Positions 37,791 through 46,828 of a stretch of 64,000 bases of DNA are shown piece by piece. The notes beneath the pieces were generated by a model that had not been told where the DNA came from, made no database searches, and saw only the letters and a program-made list of their open reading frames with translations. The position numbers and the translations under genes are program-made. Origin of the DNA: Streptomyces violaceorubidus (GTDB lineage: Bacteria; Actinomycetota; Actinomycetes; Streptomycetales; Streptomycetaceae); assembly GCF_000717995.1 (NCBI RefSeq), contig NZ_JODM01000012.1, positions 62,001 through 126,000 of the forward strand, in the 5' to 3' direction. Every line of letters starts with the position of its first letter. Position 1 is the first letter of the stretch.

Positions 37791-37823
37791 GCGGCGGGAA
37801 CCTCCACAGCCGCCCATCCCGCC
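37791..37823 (+). promoter_or_regulatory. Alternative hairpins between leader peptide and ABC-F gene
   Basis: GCGGC (37791-37795) can pair with GCCGC (37809-37813), or GGCGGG (37793-37798) can pair with CCCGCC (37818-37823). The two stems share bases, so only one can form at a time. This is the layout of an attenuator, though the stems are short. Confidence 0.35.
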
Positions 37824-37846
37824 CACACCCGCCCAGGAGTCTGACC

Positions 37847-39445
<1,599 letters not shown>

Positions 39446-39455
39446 CCGAATGGAT

Positions 39456-39511
39456 GATCCACTGGTGATGGATCATTCGGCCGATCCGTGATCCACCATC
39501 TGTGTGAGATC
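39456..39511. promoter_or_regulatory. Cluster of GATC sites upstream of gbn
   Basis: Five GATC tetramers occur within 56 bp (39456, 39471, 39483, 39490, 39508), and two more at 39615 and 39737 before the gene start. For a genome of about 72% GC roughly one per 400 bp is expected. TGATCCA and TGGATCA also form a 7-bp inverted repeat here. If the downstream HTH protein is the GATC-binding Gbn, this is a natural autoregulatory platform. Confidence 0.6.
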
Positions 39512-39543
39512 TCCTCATCAAGAGGTGTGTCCTACATCGATTT

Positions 39544-39579
39544 CGCGGCCGGGCCCCCTTTGCCGGGGTCCCGGCCGCG
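39544..39579 (+). terminator. Strong hairpin terminator after the ABC-F gene
   Basis: CGCGGCCGGG (39544-39553) pairs perfectly with CCCGGCCGCG (39570-39579). One mismatch further in, CCCC and GGGG extend the stem. It lies about 100 nt after the ABC-F stop and 200 nt before gbn and separates the two units. Confidence 0.75.
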
Positions 39580-39780
39580 ACGCCTTTCTGACCTGGAACG
39601 ACGCGGAGAAACCCGATCGGCCGAACGCGGCCGATTCTCTGGAATCAACGATTCCGTATGTGGGGGCACGCTCCTGTCGTCACATCCCTGCCTCATCGAC
39701 CTTGCCGAATGGGTGGCCATGAGGGCCGGGAGGGGTGATCATGAGGAGTACCAGAGCGCACTTCCCATGAGGAGGCACGG

Positions 39781-40002
39781 GTGGCCGAGACTCTGAAGAA
39801 GGGCAGCCGGGTTACCGGCGCCGCGCGCGACAAGCTCGCGGCAGACCTGAAGAAGAAGTACGACGGCGGTGCGAGCATCCGGGCGTTGGCCGAGGAAACC
39901 GGCCGCTCGTATGGCTTTGTGCACCGCATGCTCAGCGAGTCGGGCGTCACGCTCCGAGGGCGTGGCGGGGCTACCCGGGGCAAAAAGGCCACTTCGGCCT
40001 GA
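39781..40002 (+). CDS. gbn: Small HTH nucleoid-associated protein, Gbn-like (GATC-binding)
   Basis: A 73-residue basic protein: a Lys/Arg-rich N-terminus (LKKGSRVTGAARDKLAADLKKKY), a helix-turn-helix (ASIRALAEETGRSYGFVHRML) and a basic C-terminal tail (RGRGGATRGKKATSA). Size and sequence match what I recall as SCO1839/Gbn of S. coelicolor, reported as a small nucleoid protein binding GATC-containing DNA and affecting actinorhodin timing. It is monocistronic; GTG 39781 has AGGAGG 5-8 nt upstream. The dense GATC cluster in its upstream region supports the identification and suggests autoregulation. Confidence 0.8.
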   Translation: MAETLKKGSRVTGAARDKLAADLKKKYDGGASIRALAEETGRSYGFVHRMLSESGVTLRGRGGATRGKKATSA

Positions 40003-40159
40003 CACCCCGGCGGCCCCTCGACTCCGAAAGTGACGGTGGCCACCCGGTCGGTCTTCCGGCCGTCCGGGTGGTTACTGTGCAGTCACTCAGCCCTGCCGTC
40101 GCACGGCGCACCGTCCGGCGCGCGGCGGGGACGACCACCGCACCTTTCGGAGGCGCCCC

Positions 40160-40963
40160 ATGGCTTCGCCCGCCCAGGACCCCGTACCCGCACTCGACCA
40201 GGACGGCGTGCGGCTCACCGTCGACGACGCGATCGCCACGGTGACGCTGACCAACCCGGCCAAGCGCAACGCGCAGAGCCCCGCTCTGTGGCGGGCGCTC
40301 GCCGAGGCCGGTCGGCTGCTGCCGGGCTCCGTCCGCGCCGTGGTGCTGCGGGCCGAGGGCAGGTCCTTCTCGGCCGGGCTCGACCGGCAGGCCTTCACCC
40401 CCGAGGGCTTCGACGGCGAACCGTCGTTCATCGACCTCGCGCGGGGCGGCGACGCCGAGCTGGACGCGACCATCGCCGAGTACCAGGAGGCGTTCACCTG
40501 GTGGCGGCGCAGCGACCTGGTGTCGGTCGCCGCCGTGCAGGGGCACGCCATCGGGGCGGGCTTCCAGCTGGCCCTCGCCTGCGACCTGCGGGTCGTCGCG
40601 GACGACGTGCAGTTCGCCATGCGCGAGACCAGCCTGGGCCTGGTGCCGGACCTGACGGGCACGCACCCCCTGGTGTCCCTGGTCGGGTACGCCCGTGCGC
40701 TGGAGATCTGCGCCACCGGGCGCTTCGTCGCGGCCGAGGAGGCCGTGAGCACCGGCCTGGCCAACCTCGCCGTGCCCGTGGACCAGCTCGACCCCGCCGT
40801 GCACGACCTGGTGTCCGCCATCCTGGCCGCACCGCGCGACGCGGTCGTCGAGACCAAGGCGCTGCTCCAGGGCGCCCTGACGCGGGACCACGAGGCCCAG
40901 CGCACCGCCGAACGGGCGGCGCAGGGACGCCGGCTCCGCGACCTGGCGGGGCTCGGCGAGTAA
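40160..40963 (+). CDS. Enoyl-CoA hydratase/isomerase family protein
   Basis: A 267-residue crotonase-fold enzyme. The oxyanion hole segments are RSFSAGLDRQAF and QGHAIGAGFQLALACDLRV. The first catalytic Glu of hydratases would lie in the region FAMRETSLGLVPDLTGTHPL, where E of RETSLGLVPD is in place; the second, normally in P-E-x-x-x-G, is replaced by PDLTG, so an isomerase, hydrolase or non-hydratase activity is possible. ATG 40160 has GGAGG upstream. It converges with the minus-strand gene that follows 16 nt later. Confidence 0.88.
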   Translation: MASPAQDPVPALDQDGVRLTVDDAIATVTLTNPAKRNAQSPALWRALAEAGRLLPGSVRAVVLRAEGRSFSAGLDRQAFTPEGFDGEPSFIDLARGGDAELDATIAEYQEAFTWWRRSDLVSVAAVQGHAIGAGFQLALACDLRVVADDVQFAMRETSLGLVPDLTGTHPLVSLVGYARALEICATGRFVAAEEAVSTGLANLAVPVDQLDPAVHDLVSAILAAPRDAVVETKALLQGALTRDHEAQRTAERAAQGRRLRDLAGLGE

Positions 40964-40979
40964 CGGCGCCGACGGCCTC

Positions 40980-41744
40980 TCAGCCGACGTCCGTCACCAC
41001 CACCGCCACCGACGGCCGGTCCGGCAGCGCCTCGGAGACCACCGCGCGGACCCGCCGGGCCACCTCGACGGCCCGGTGGTCAGCGTGCACCGCCAGCTCC
41101 ACCCGTACATGGCGGCGCGACAGCGCCCCTTCCTCCGCCGGCGGCTCCGTCACGTGCACCGGACGGCCCAGCACGCCCGTCAGCCGCGCCACGCCCGGCA
41201 CCGCCAGCGCGGCCCGGGCGACGCGCCCCTCGTCGCCGCCGCCCCCGCCTTCGGCATCCCCCTCGCCGTCCGCCTCCTCGGGCCCGTCGGAGGGTCCCGG
41301 CCCGGGTCCGCCGCCCGCCTCGGGGGCCTGAGTCCCGTCGAGCAGGCCGGTCACCCGCAGGTCCACCTCCGGCGCCGCGAGGCCGATCCGCGCCGCCGCC
41401 TGCGTCAGCGCGGCCCGCAGGCGCGCGGCCGTCGCCGGCAGGGGCTCCGCGGCCGCAGCCGGCCCCACCACCGCCGCGAAGTCGGCGCTCACCCGCAGCG
41501 GGCCGGGCGGCAGCGCGCCCGGCGGGGACGGCACGGCGGGTTCCTGTGCGTCGTCCGGGTCGGCCGAGCCGATCCGCAGGTCACCCGGACGCACCCCCGT
41601 CACCTCCCGGGCCGCCGTGAGCAGCACGTCCCGGGCCGCCCGCTCGGCGATCCACGCGCCGTCCCGCGGGCCGCCCAGCGGCAGCAGCCTGCCGAGCCCC
41701 AGTTGCTCCCGCACCGCCCGCGTCCATCGGTCCGCCGTAGTCAT
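40980..41744 (-). CDS. Asp23-like conserved protein, divergent from the Asp23 operon
   Basis: A 254-residue soluble protein. An N-terminal part (about 1-120) with alternating strands and helices is followed by an acidic Gly-rich linker (about 140-165, GDAEGGGGGDEG) and a C-terminal domain. That domain, RHVRVELAVHADHRAVEVAR and then VAVVVTDVG, parallels the Asp23 protein encoded next door (LDLEIVVEYGVSIADVARDV, then VNIAVTDVK). I therefore infer a remote Asp23-type domain. Databases may call such proteins P10-like, which says nothing. For ATG 41744 the GGAGGA touches the start codon; upstream starts at 41762 and 41783 exist. Confidence 0.7.
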   Translation of the reverse strand: MTTADRWTRAVREQLGLGRLLPLGGPRDGAWIAERAARDVLLTAAREVTGVRPGDLRIGSADPDDAQEPAVPSPPGALPPGPLRVSADFAAVVGPAAAAEPLPATAARLRAALTQAAARIGLAAPEVDLRVTGLLDGTQAPEAGGGPGPGPSDGPEEADGEGDAEGGGGGDEGRVARAALAVPGVARLTGVLGRPVHVTEPPAEEGALSRRHVRVELAVHADHRAVEVARRVRAVVSEALPDRPSVAVVVTDVG

Positions 41745-41826
41745 TCCTCCAGCCTGCCGCATCCACGGCGCGGGGCGCCGCAACCCCGCCTAACGTGGAC
41801 ATCAGGACTACGACCGAAAGGGACGT

Positions 41827-42315
41827 ATGGCGATGAGTGACATGGAGAGCCACCGGAGCGGGCAGGACACGATCGAGACCTCCGGAACGGCCAAGGGCCA
41901 GACGATTCGGCGCGGTGGCGGAGACCCCGGCACCCGGGGACGGACCACCATCGCCGACGGAGTCGTGGAGAAGATCACCGGAATGGCGGCACGGGACGTC
42001 GCCGGTGTGCACGCGATGGGCAGCGGGATGTCCCGCACCTTCGGCGCCGTGCGCGACCGGGTGCCCGGCGGGACCAAGTCCGGAGTGACGCGCGGGGTGA
42101 AGGCCGAGGTCGGCGAGAAGCAGACCGCCCTCGACCTGGAGATCGTCGTCGAGTACGGCGTGTCGATCGCGGACGTGGCCCGCGACGTACGGGAGAACGT
42201 GGTGGCGGCGGTGGAGCGGATGACCGGCCTGGAGGTCGTCGAGGTCAACATCGCGGTGACCGACGTGAAGCTGCCCGACGAGGAGGACGAGGAGCCGGAG
42301 CCCCGGATCAGGTGA
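41827..42315 (+). CDS. Asp23/Gls24 family envelope stress protein
   Basis: A 162-residue Asp23/Gls24 protein. After a polar N-terminus the family domain runs from TTIADGVVEKITGMAARDVAGV (about residues 39-60) through VKAEVGEKQTALDLEIVVEYG to EVNIAVTDVKLPDE near the end, with an acidic tail. Asp23 of Staphylococcus forms a membrane-associated network and protects the envelope. It is the first gene of a five-gene plus-strand operon with two or more membrane partners, facing the related gene at 40980. Confidence 0.92.
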   Translation: MAMSDMESHRSGQDTIETSGTAKGQTIRRGGGDPGTRGRTTIADGVVEKITGMAARDVAGVHAMGSGMSRTFGAVRDRVPGGTKSGVTRGVKAEVGEKQTALDLEIVVEYGVSIADVARDVRENVVAAVERMTGLEVVEVNIAVTDVKLPDEEDEEPEPRIR

Positions 42316-42366
42316 CGCGGACGCCGGCCGAACGGTGGAGGAAACAGTGATTGAGGGGAGCGCGCC

Positions 42367-42552
42367 ATGAGCATGGCCGTGGTCGGCATGATCGCCGGCA
42401 TGGCACTGGGCTTCGCCGGATACTTCGGCGGATTCGGTGCTTTCCTGCTGGTGGCGGCCCTGGGAGCCGTCGGGTTGGTCGTCGGCCGCCTGCTGGAGGG
42501 AGACATGGAACTCGGTGACTTCTTCCGCAGCCGCAGCGACCGGCGGCGGTGA
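42367..42552 (+). CDS. Small membrane protein of the Asp23 operon
   Basis: A 61-residue protein with one long or two short membrane segments (about residues 3-40, MAVVGMIAGMALGFAGYFGG then FGAFLLVAALGAVGLVVGRL), followed by a charged tail GDFFRSRSDRRR. It looks like the DUF2273-type small membrane proteins that accompany Asp23 genes in Firmicutes. Its TGA overlaps the next start codon by 4 nt, so it is made together with the second Asp23-like protein. Confidence 0.8.
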   Translation: MSMAVVGMIAGMALGFAGYFGGFGAFLLVAALGAVGLVVGRLLEGDMELGDFFRSRSDRRR

Positions 42553-42932
42553 CCGGCGTGAGCGACGCGGTCGGTGAGCTCCTCGAACCCCTGGCCCGCG
42601 TGGCGCCGGGCGAGCGCGGTGCCACGCGGATCGCCGACCGGGTCGTCGCCAAGGTCGCCGCGCGGGCGGCGCGCGAGGCGCTCGGCCCGCTCCACCCGGA
42701 CGCCGCACGGCCGTACGCCACCGTCGACGTCCACCACGACACCGCCCGCGTCCGGGTCCATCTGGAACTCGACTACCCGTGCGACATCGGCGCCCGCTGC
42801 GGCCGGGTGCGTCACCAAGTCGTCCAGCGGGTACGTGCGTTGGTGGGCATGGCGGTGCCGGAGGTCGCCGTCCAGGTGGAGCGGCTGCACCTGTCGGCGG
42901 AATACGGTGCGAGGCACGGGAGGACGCGATGA
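42549..42932 (+). CDS. Second Asp23/Gls24-like protein
   Basis: A 127-residue protein with the same layout as the first Asp23 gene: an early ATRIADRVVAKVAARAAREAL helix, then paired strands with TVDVHHDTARVRVHLELDYP, a helix GRVRHQVVQRVRALVGMAV and the final strand VAVQVERLHL. Two cysteines in CDIGARCGRV are unusual for the family. GTG 42549 overlaps the previous stop, and its own stop overlaps the next ATG, giving tight coupling. Confidence 0.82.
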   Translation: MTGVSDAVGELLEPLARVAPGERGATRIADRVVAKVAARAAREALGPLHPDAARPYATVDVHHDTARVRVHLELDYPCDIGARCGRVRHQVVQRVRALVGMAVPEVAVQVERLHLSAEYGARHGRTR

Positions 42933-43609
42933 GCGAGCCCCAGGGCGCCGGGACGGGAGAGGGCAGCACCCAGCGGCTGCCCGTCGTGGAACGCGGCGAG
43001 CAGCCGGGCACGGCCCCGCCCCCGGAGCAGCACGGGCCGGACCTGCCGGAGACGTCCGGCGGCGGACGGGCCGGCCGCTTCTGGTCCGCGCGGCGCGTCC
43101 CCGCCGGCATCGTCGCCCTGCTCCTCCTGCTCCTCGCCGGGGCCTTCCTCTACGACGTCGTCGCCGTGCGCGCCGGCCGGTCCGCGCTGGGCTGGCGCCG
43201 CGACCTGGCCCGGCAGCTGGCCGAACGGCCCGTCGACGACACCTGGGTACTGGTCGGCGCGGGGGTCGCCGCGGCCCTCGGGCTCTGGCTGCTCCTGCTG
43301 GCCCTCACCCCCGGACTGCGCCGGGAGCTGCCGATGCGCCGCACCCACCCGGACGTACGCGCCGGGCTGCACCGGGACGCCGCCGCCACGGTGCTGCGCG
43401 ACCGGGCCATGGAGGTCTCCGGGGTCCAGTCGGCACGCGTGCGGATGCGCCGCCGCAGGGCCCGCGTACGGGCGCTGTCGCACTTCCGGGAACTGGACGA
43501 CGTACGGGCCGATCTGGACGGCGTGCTCGACGACGCGGTGCGCGGCCTCGGCCTGGCCCGGCCGCCCGCCGTCTCGCTGCGGGTGGCGCGACCCGGACGG
43601 AAGGGGTGA
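42929..43609 (+). CDS. DUF6286-type membrane protein of the Asp23 operon
   Basis: A 226-residue protein. A disordered polar N-terminus (about 1-50, many Gly/Pro/Glu) precedes two membrane helices, about 58-78 (VPAGIVALLLLLLAGAFLYDVV) read in part, and about 110-130 (GAGVAAALGLWLLLLAL). The C-terminal cytoplasmic domain has an Asp23-like strand-helix-strand pattern, GVQSARVRMRRRRARVRAL and PAVSLRVARPG. ATG 42929 and its stop both overlap neighbours by 4 nt. It probably tethers the Asp23-like layer to the membrane. Confidence 0.78.
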   Translation: MSEPQGAGTGEGSTQRLPVVERGEQPGTAPPPEQHGPDLPETSGGGRAGRFWSARRVPAGIVALLLLLLAGAFLYDVVAVRAGRSALGWRRDLARQLAERPVDDTWVLVGAGVAAALGLWLLLLALTPGLRRELPMRRTHPDVRAGLHRDAAATVLRDRAMEVSGVQSARVRMRRRRARVRALSHFRELDDVRADLDGVLDDAVRGLGLARPPAVSLRVARPGRKG

Positions 43610-44193
43610 GCGCGGTGCTCAGGACGGTGAACCGGGTACTGACCGGACTGGCGGGCCTGATCCTGCTGGCTGTCGGCGGCGCGGTGCTGGCCGTGGGCTT
43701 CGACGCCCCCGCGCCCTCCTGGTGGGTCCACCAGGGGCCGCACGACATGCTGCTGAGCGACGCCGAACGGACCCGGTGGCGGGACGCCGGCTGGTGGTGG
43801 CCGGTCGTCATCGCGGCCCTCGCCGTCCTGCTGCTGCTCGCCCTGTGGTGGCTGGTCGCGGTGGTACGGCGCCGCCGGCTCACCGAGGTCCTCGTCGACA
43901 CCGGGGACGGCGAGGGTGCCTCGCTGCGCGGCAGGGCGCTCGAGGACGTCCTCGCCGGTGAGGCGGACCGGGTGGACGGGGTCGAACGGGCCGGCGTGCG
44001 GCTCACCGGCCGCCGCGACGCCCCGGCGGCCCGCGTCCGGCTGCTGCTGGCTCCGCACGTGGACCCCGGCACCGCCCTGCACGAGCTGACCACCGGGGCC
44101 CTGACCCACGCCCGCCGCTCGGCCAACCTCACGGCCCTCCCCGCGGAGGTCCACCTCCGGGGCGTCAAGCACGGGGCGGAGCGGGTCAGCTGA
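43606..44193 (+). CDS. AmaP-like Asp23 membrane anchor protein
   Basis: A 195-residue protein with two transmembrane helices, about 12-30 (LTGLAGLILLAVGGAVLAVG) and about 62-85 (WWPVVIAALAVLLLLALWWL), and a cytoplasmic C-terminal domain that again shows RVRLLLAPHVDP and PAEVHLRGVK strands. The topology matches AmaP, the membrane anchor of Asp23. GTG 43606 overlaps the previous stop; GTG 43615 has a better-spaced AAGGGG and is a real alternative. It is the last gene of the operon; a small GGGCT/AGCCC hairpin follows. Confidence 0.8.
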   Translation: MSAVLRTVNRVLTGLAGLILLAVGGAVLAVGFDAPAPSWWVHQGPHDMLLSDAERTRWRDAGWWWPVVIAALAVLLLLALWWLVAVVRRRRLTEVLVDTGDGEGASLRGRALEDVLAGEADRVDGVERAGVRLTGRRDAPAARVRLLLAPHVDPGTALHELTTGALTHARRSANLTALPAEVHLRGVKHGAERVS

Positions 44194-44215
44194 GGGCTGG
44201 GGAGCCCGGGAGGCT

Positions 44216-44971
44216 CTAGAACCCGTGCCGCACGCCGCCGTCCACCGGCAGCATCACACCCGTGATGTACGACGCCGCGGGGGAGAGCAGGAACGCGGAC
44301 GCGCGGCCGAACTCCTCCGGGGCGCCGTAGCGGCGCAGCGGGATGCGGGACTCGGCGGCCGCCCTGGTCGCCACCGGGTCGGCGGACAGCCCGTCCAGCT
44401 CGCGCACCCGGTCGGTGTCCACGCGGCCCGGCAGCAGGCCGACGACGCGGATGCCGCGCGGGCCCAGCTCGTCGGCGAGGGACTTGGCGAAGCCCGCGAG
44501 CCCGGGGCGCAGGCCGTTGGAGATGGTCAGACCCGGGATCGGCTCGTGCACCGAGCCCGACAGCACGAACCCGATCACCCCGCCCTCCGCCAGCTCGGCC
44601 GCCGCCGTCCGGGCCAGCCGCACCGCGCCGAGGAACACCGACTCGAATGCCGACTGCCACTGCTCGTCCGTGGTGTCGGCGACGAACCCGGGCGGCGGCC
44701 CGCCCACGCTGATCAGTACGCCGTCGAAGCGGCCGAAGCGCTCACGTGCGGTCGCGACCAGTCGCCCGGCGGTCTCGGGGTCGGCGTTGTCCGCGGCCAC
44801 CCCGACCGCGTCCGGCCCCAGTGCCGAGACCGTCTGCGCGACGCTCTTCTCGTCCCGCCCCGTGACGACCACCTTCGCCCCGTCGGCGACCAGCTCGCGC
44901 GCGGCGGCGTTGCCCAGGCCCCGGGTGGCTCCCGTGACGACGTACACCCGGTCCTTCAGTCCAAGATCCAT
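44216..44971 (-). CDS. SDR family oxidoreductase lacking the usual Tyr-Lys pair
   Basis: A 251-residue short-chain dehydrogenase-like protein. The cofactor motif TGATRGLGNAAA and an N-x-D-like AADNADP are present, and the C-terminus (YITGVMLPVDGGVRHG) is typical of FabG relatives. The catalytic YxxxK is missing: the region aligned to it reads ISNGLRPGLAGFAKSLA, with Arg at the Lys place and Ser at the Tyr place. It resembles the group of ketoacyl-reductase-like SDRs known to lack the active site. It may bind a nucleotide or act non-enzymatically, or use other residues. It starts 5 nt after the GH15 gene ends. Confidence 0.88.
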   Translation of the reverse strand: MDLGLKDRVYVVTGATRGLGNAAARELVADGAKVVVTGRDEKSVAQTVSALGPDAVGVAADNADPETAGRLVATARERFGRFDGVLISVGGPPPGFVADTTDEQWQSAFESVFLGAVRLARTAAAELAEGGVIGFVLSGSVHEPIPGLTISNGLRPGLAGFAKSLADELGPRGIRVVGLLPGRVDTDRVRELDGLSADPVATRAAAESRIPLRRYGAPEEFGRASAFLLSPAASYITGVMLPVDGGVRHGF

Positions 44972-44976
44972 GGTTC

Positions 44977-46764
44977 CTATCCTGCCCCCTCGCCCCCGAA
45001 CAGGGCGAGGGCCGTGTTCACCAGCCCGACGTGGCTGAAGGCCTGCGGGAAGTTGCCGAGCTGGTGCCCGGCCACCGGGTCGTACTCCTCGGCCAGCAGC
45101 CCCACGTCGTTGGCGAGCGCCACCAGCCGCTCGAACAGCTCACGGGCCTCCTTGGTCCGGCCGGTCGCGTGCAGCGCATCCGCGTACCAGAACGAACACA
45201 CCAGGAACGTCCCCTCCCCGCCCGGCAGGCCGTCGACGGGATCGCCCTCGGTGCCGTAGCGCCGCACCAGGCCGTCCCGGGTCAGCTCCGCGCCGATGGC
45301 GTCGACCGTGCCGACCACGCGCGGGTCGTCCGGCGGCAGGAAGCCCACGCGCGGGACGAGCAGCAGCGAGGCGTCCAGCTCCCGCGAGCCGTAGTACTGG
45401 GTGAAGGTGTTGCGCACGGGGTCGTAGCCCTTCTCGCACACCTCGCGGTGCACCTCGTCGCGCAGCGCGCGCCAGCCGTCGAGGTCACCGCCGTCCAGCT
45501 CGGGACGGTCCTCCAGTGTGCGCACCGCCCTGTCCAGGGCCACCCACGTCATCACCTTCGAGTGCACGAACTGCCGGCGCCCGCCCCGCACCTCCCACAG
45601 CCCCTCGTCCGGTTCCCGCCACGCCGTGGCCAGGAACTCCATCAGGGCGCACTGCAGCTCCCACATCTGCGGACGGGGGCGCATCCCCGCCAGCCGGGCC
45701 AGCGACAGGGAGTCCATGACCTCGCCGTACACGTCCAGCTGGAGCTGGTTCACGGCGTCGTTGCCGATCCGTACGGGAGCGGACCCGGCGAAGCCGGACA
45801 GCCAGGGCAGCTCGAACTCGGGCAGCCGTCGTTCACCCGCGACGCCGTACATGATCTGCAGGTCCGCCGGGTTGCCCGCGACCGCGCGCAGCAGCCAGTC
45901 GCGCCAGGCCTCGGCCTCCTCCAGGTACCCGGCTGACAGCAGGGCGCCCAGGGTGAGCGTGGAGTCGCGCAGCCAGCAGAAGCGGTAGTCCCAGTTGCGC
46001 ACGCCGCCCGGCTCCTCCGGCAGCGAGGTGGTGGGGGCGGCCACGATGCCTCCGGTGGGCTGGTACGTGAGCGCCTTCAGCGTGATCAGCGAGCGGACCA
46101 CGGCGTCCCGGTGCGGACCGTCGTAGCGGCAGTGCGCCGCCCACGCGCGCCAGTCCTCGACGCTGTGCTCCAGCGACACGTACGGGTCGATCAGGGGCGG
46201 CCGGGGCTCGTGCGAGGGGTGCCAGGTCAGCACGAACGCGACCTTCTCGCCCGCGGCGACCGTGAACCGCGCGTGGGTCCCGAAGTCCTCGCCCCAGCTG
46301 TGCACCTCGGGCTCGCTGCGCAGCCACGCCGAGTCCGGTCCGGCGACCGCCACCCGGTGCCCGTCGGAGCGGCGCACCCACGGGACGATCGAGCCGTGGT
46401 CGAAGCGCAGCCGGAGCACGCTGCGCACGGTGACCTCGCCGCTCAGGCCCTCCACGACGCGCACGAGGTCGGGGGCGCGGTCGCGCTGGGGCATCAGATC
46501 GGTGACGCGGACCGCGCCGTCCTCGGTCTCCCACTCGGTGTCCAGGACGAGGGTGTCCGGCCGGTAGGCACGCCGGGTGCAGCGCTCGGCGCCCTCGGGG
46601 GCGATGCGCCAGTGGCCGTTGTCCTCGTCGCCGAGCAGTCTGGCGAAGCAGGCGGCCGAGTCGAAGCGGGGCAGGCAGAGCCAGTCCACGGAGCCGTCCG
46701 TGCCGACCAGGGCCGCGGTCTGCAGGTCGCCGATGAGCGCGTAGTCCTCGATGCGGGGGTGCAC
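44977..46764 (-). CDS. Glycoside hydrolase family 15 (trehalase/glucoamylase-like)
   Basis: A 595-residue GH15 protein. The N-terminal domain begins HPRIEDYALIGDLQTAALVG-type sequence with DGSVDWLCLPRFDS. The (alpha/alpha)6 barrel carries GVRNWDYRFCWLRDS with its acidic residues and a later QLGNFPQAFSHVGLVNTAL near the end. Actinobacterial members of this branch include trehalases that split trehalose into glucose, besides glucoamylases. There is no signal peptide, so it acts in the cytoplasm. GTG 46764 has AGAGG upstream. The SDR gene follows immediately. Confidence 0.9.
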   Translation of the reverse strand: MHPRIEDYALIGDLQTAALVGTDGSVDWLCLPRFDSAACFARLLGDEDNGHWRIAPEGAERCTRRAYRPDTLVLDTEWETEDGAVRVTDLMPQRDRAPDLVRVVEGLSGEVTVRSVLRLRFDHGSIVPWVRRSDGHRVAVAGPDSAWLRSEPEVHSWGEDFGTHARFTVAAGEKVAFVLTWHPSHEPRPPLIDPYVSLEHSVEDWRAWAAHCRYDGPHRDAVVRSLITLKALTYQPTGGIVAAPTTSLPEEPGGVRNWDYRFCWLRDSTLTLGALLSAGYLEEAEAWRDWLLRAVAGNPADLQIMYGVAGERRLPEFELPWLSGFAGSAPVRIGNDAVNQLQLDVYGEVMDSLSLARLAGMRPRPQMWELQCALMEFLATAWREPDEGLWEVRGGRRQFVHSKVMTWVALDRAVRTLEDRPELDGGDLDGWRALRDEVHREVCEKGYDPVRNTFTQYYGSRELDASLLLVPRVGFLPPDDPRVVGTVDAIGAELTRDGLVRRYGTEGDPVDGLPGGEGTFLVCSFWYADALHATGRTKEARELFERLVALANDVGLLAEEYDPVAGHQLGNFPQAFSHVGLVNTALALFGGEGAG

Positions 46765-46828
46765 GGGTTGACCTCTTCCCGGCCACAGCCGGAGCAATCG
46801 GGTCCGCCCGCGCGCTCCCGCCGCGCGG

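Larger units (their letters stand above)
39446..39780. other. Intergenic region ABC-F to gbn
   Basis: A 335-nt non-coding gap. It holds the GATC cluster (39456-39511), the strong terminator (39544-39579) and, nearer gbn, an expected promoter. AGGAGGCACGG directly before GTG 39781 is the gbn ribosome binding site. No reading frame here looks coding. Confidence 0.6.
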
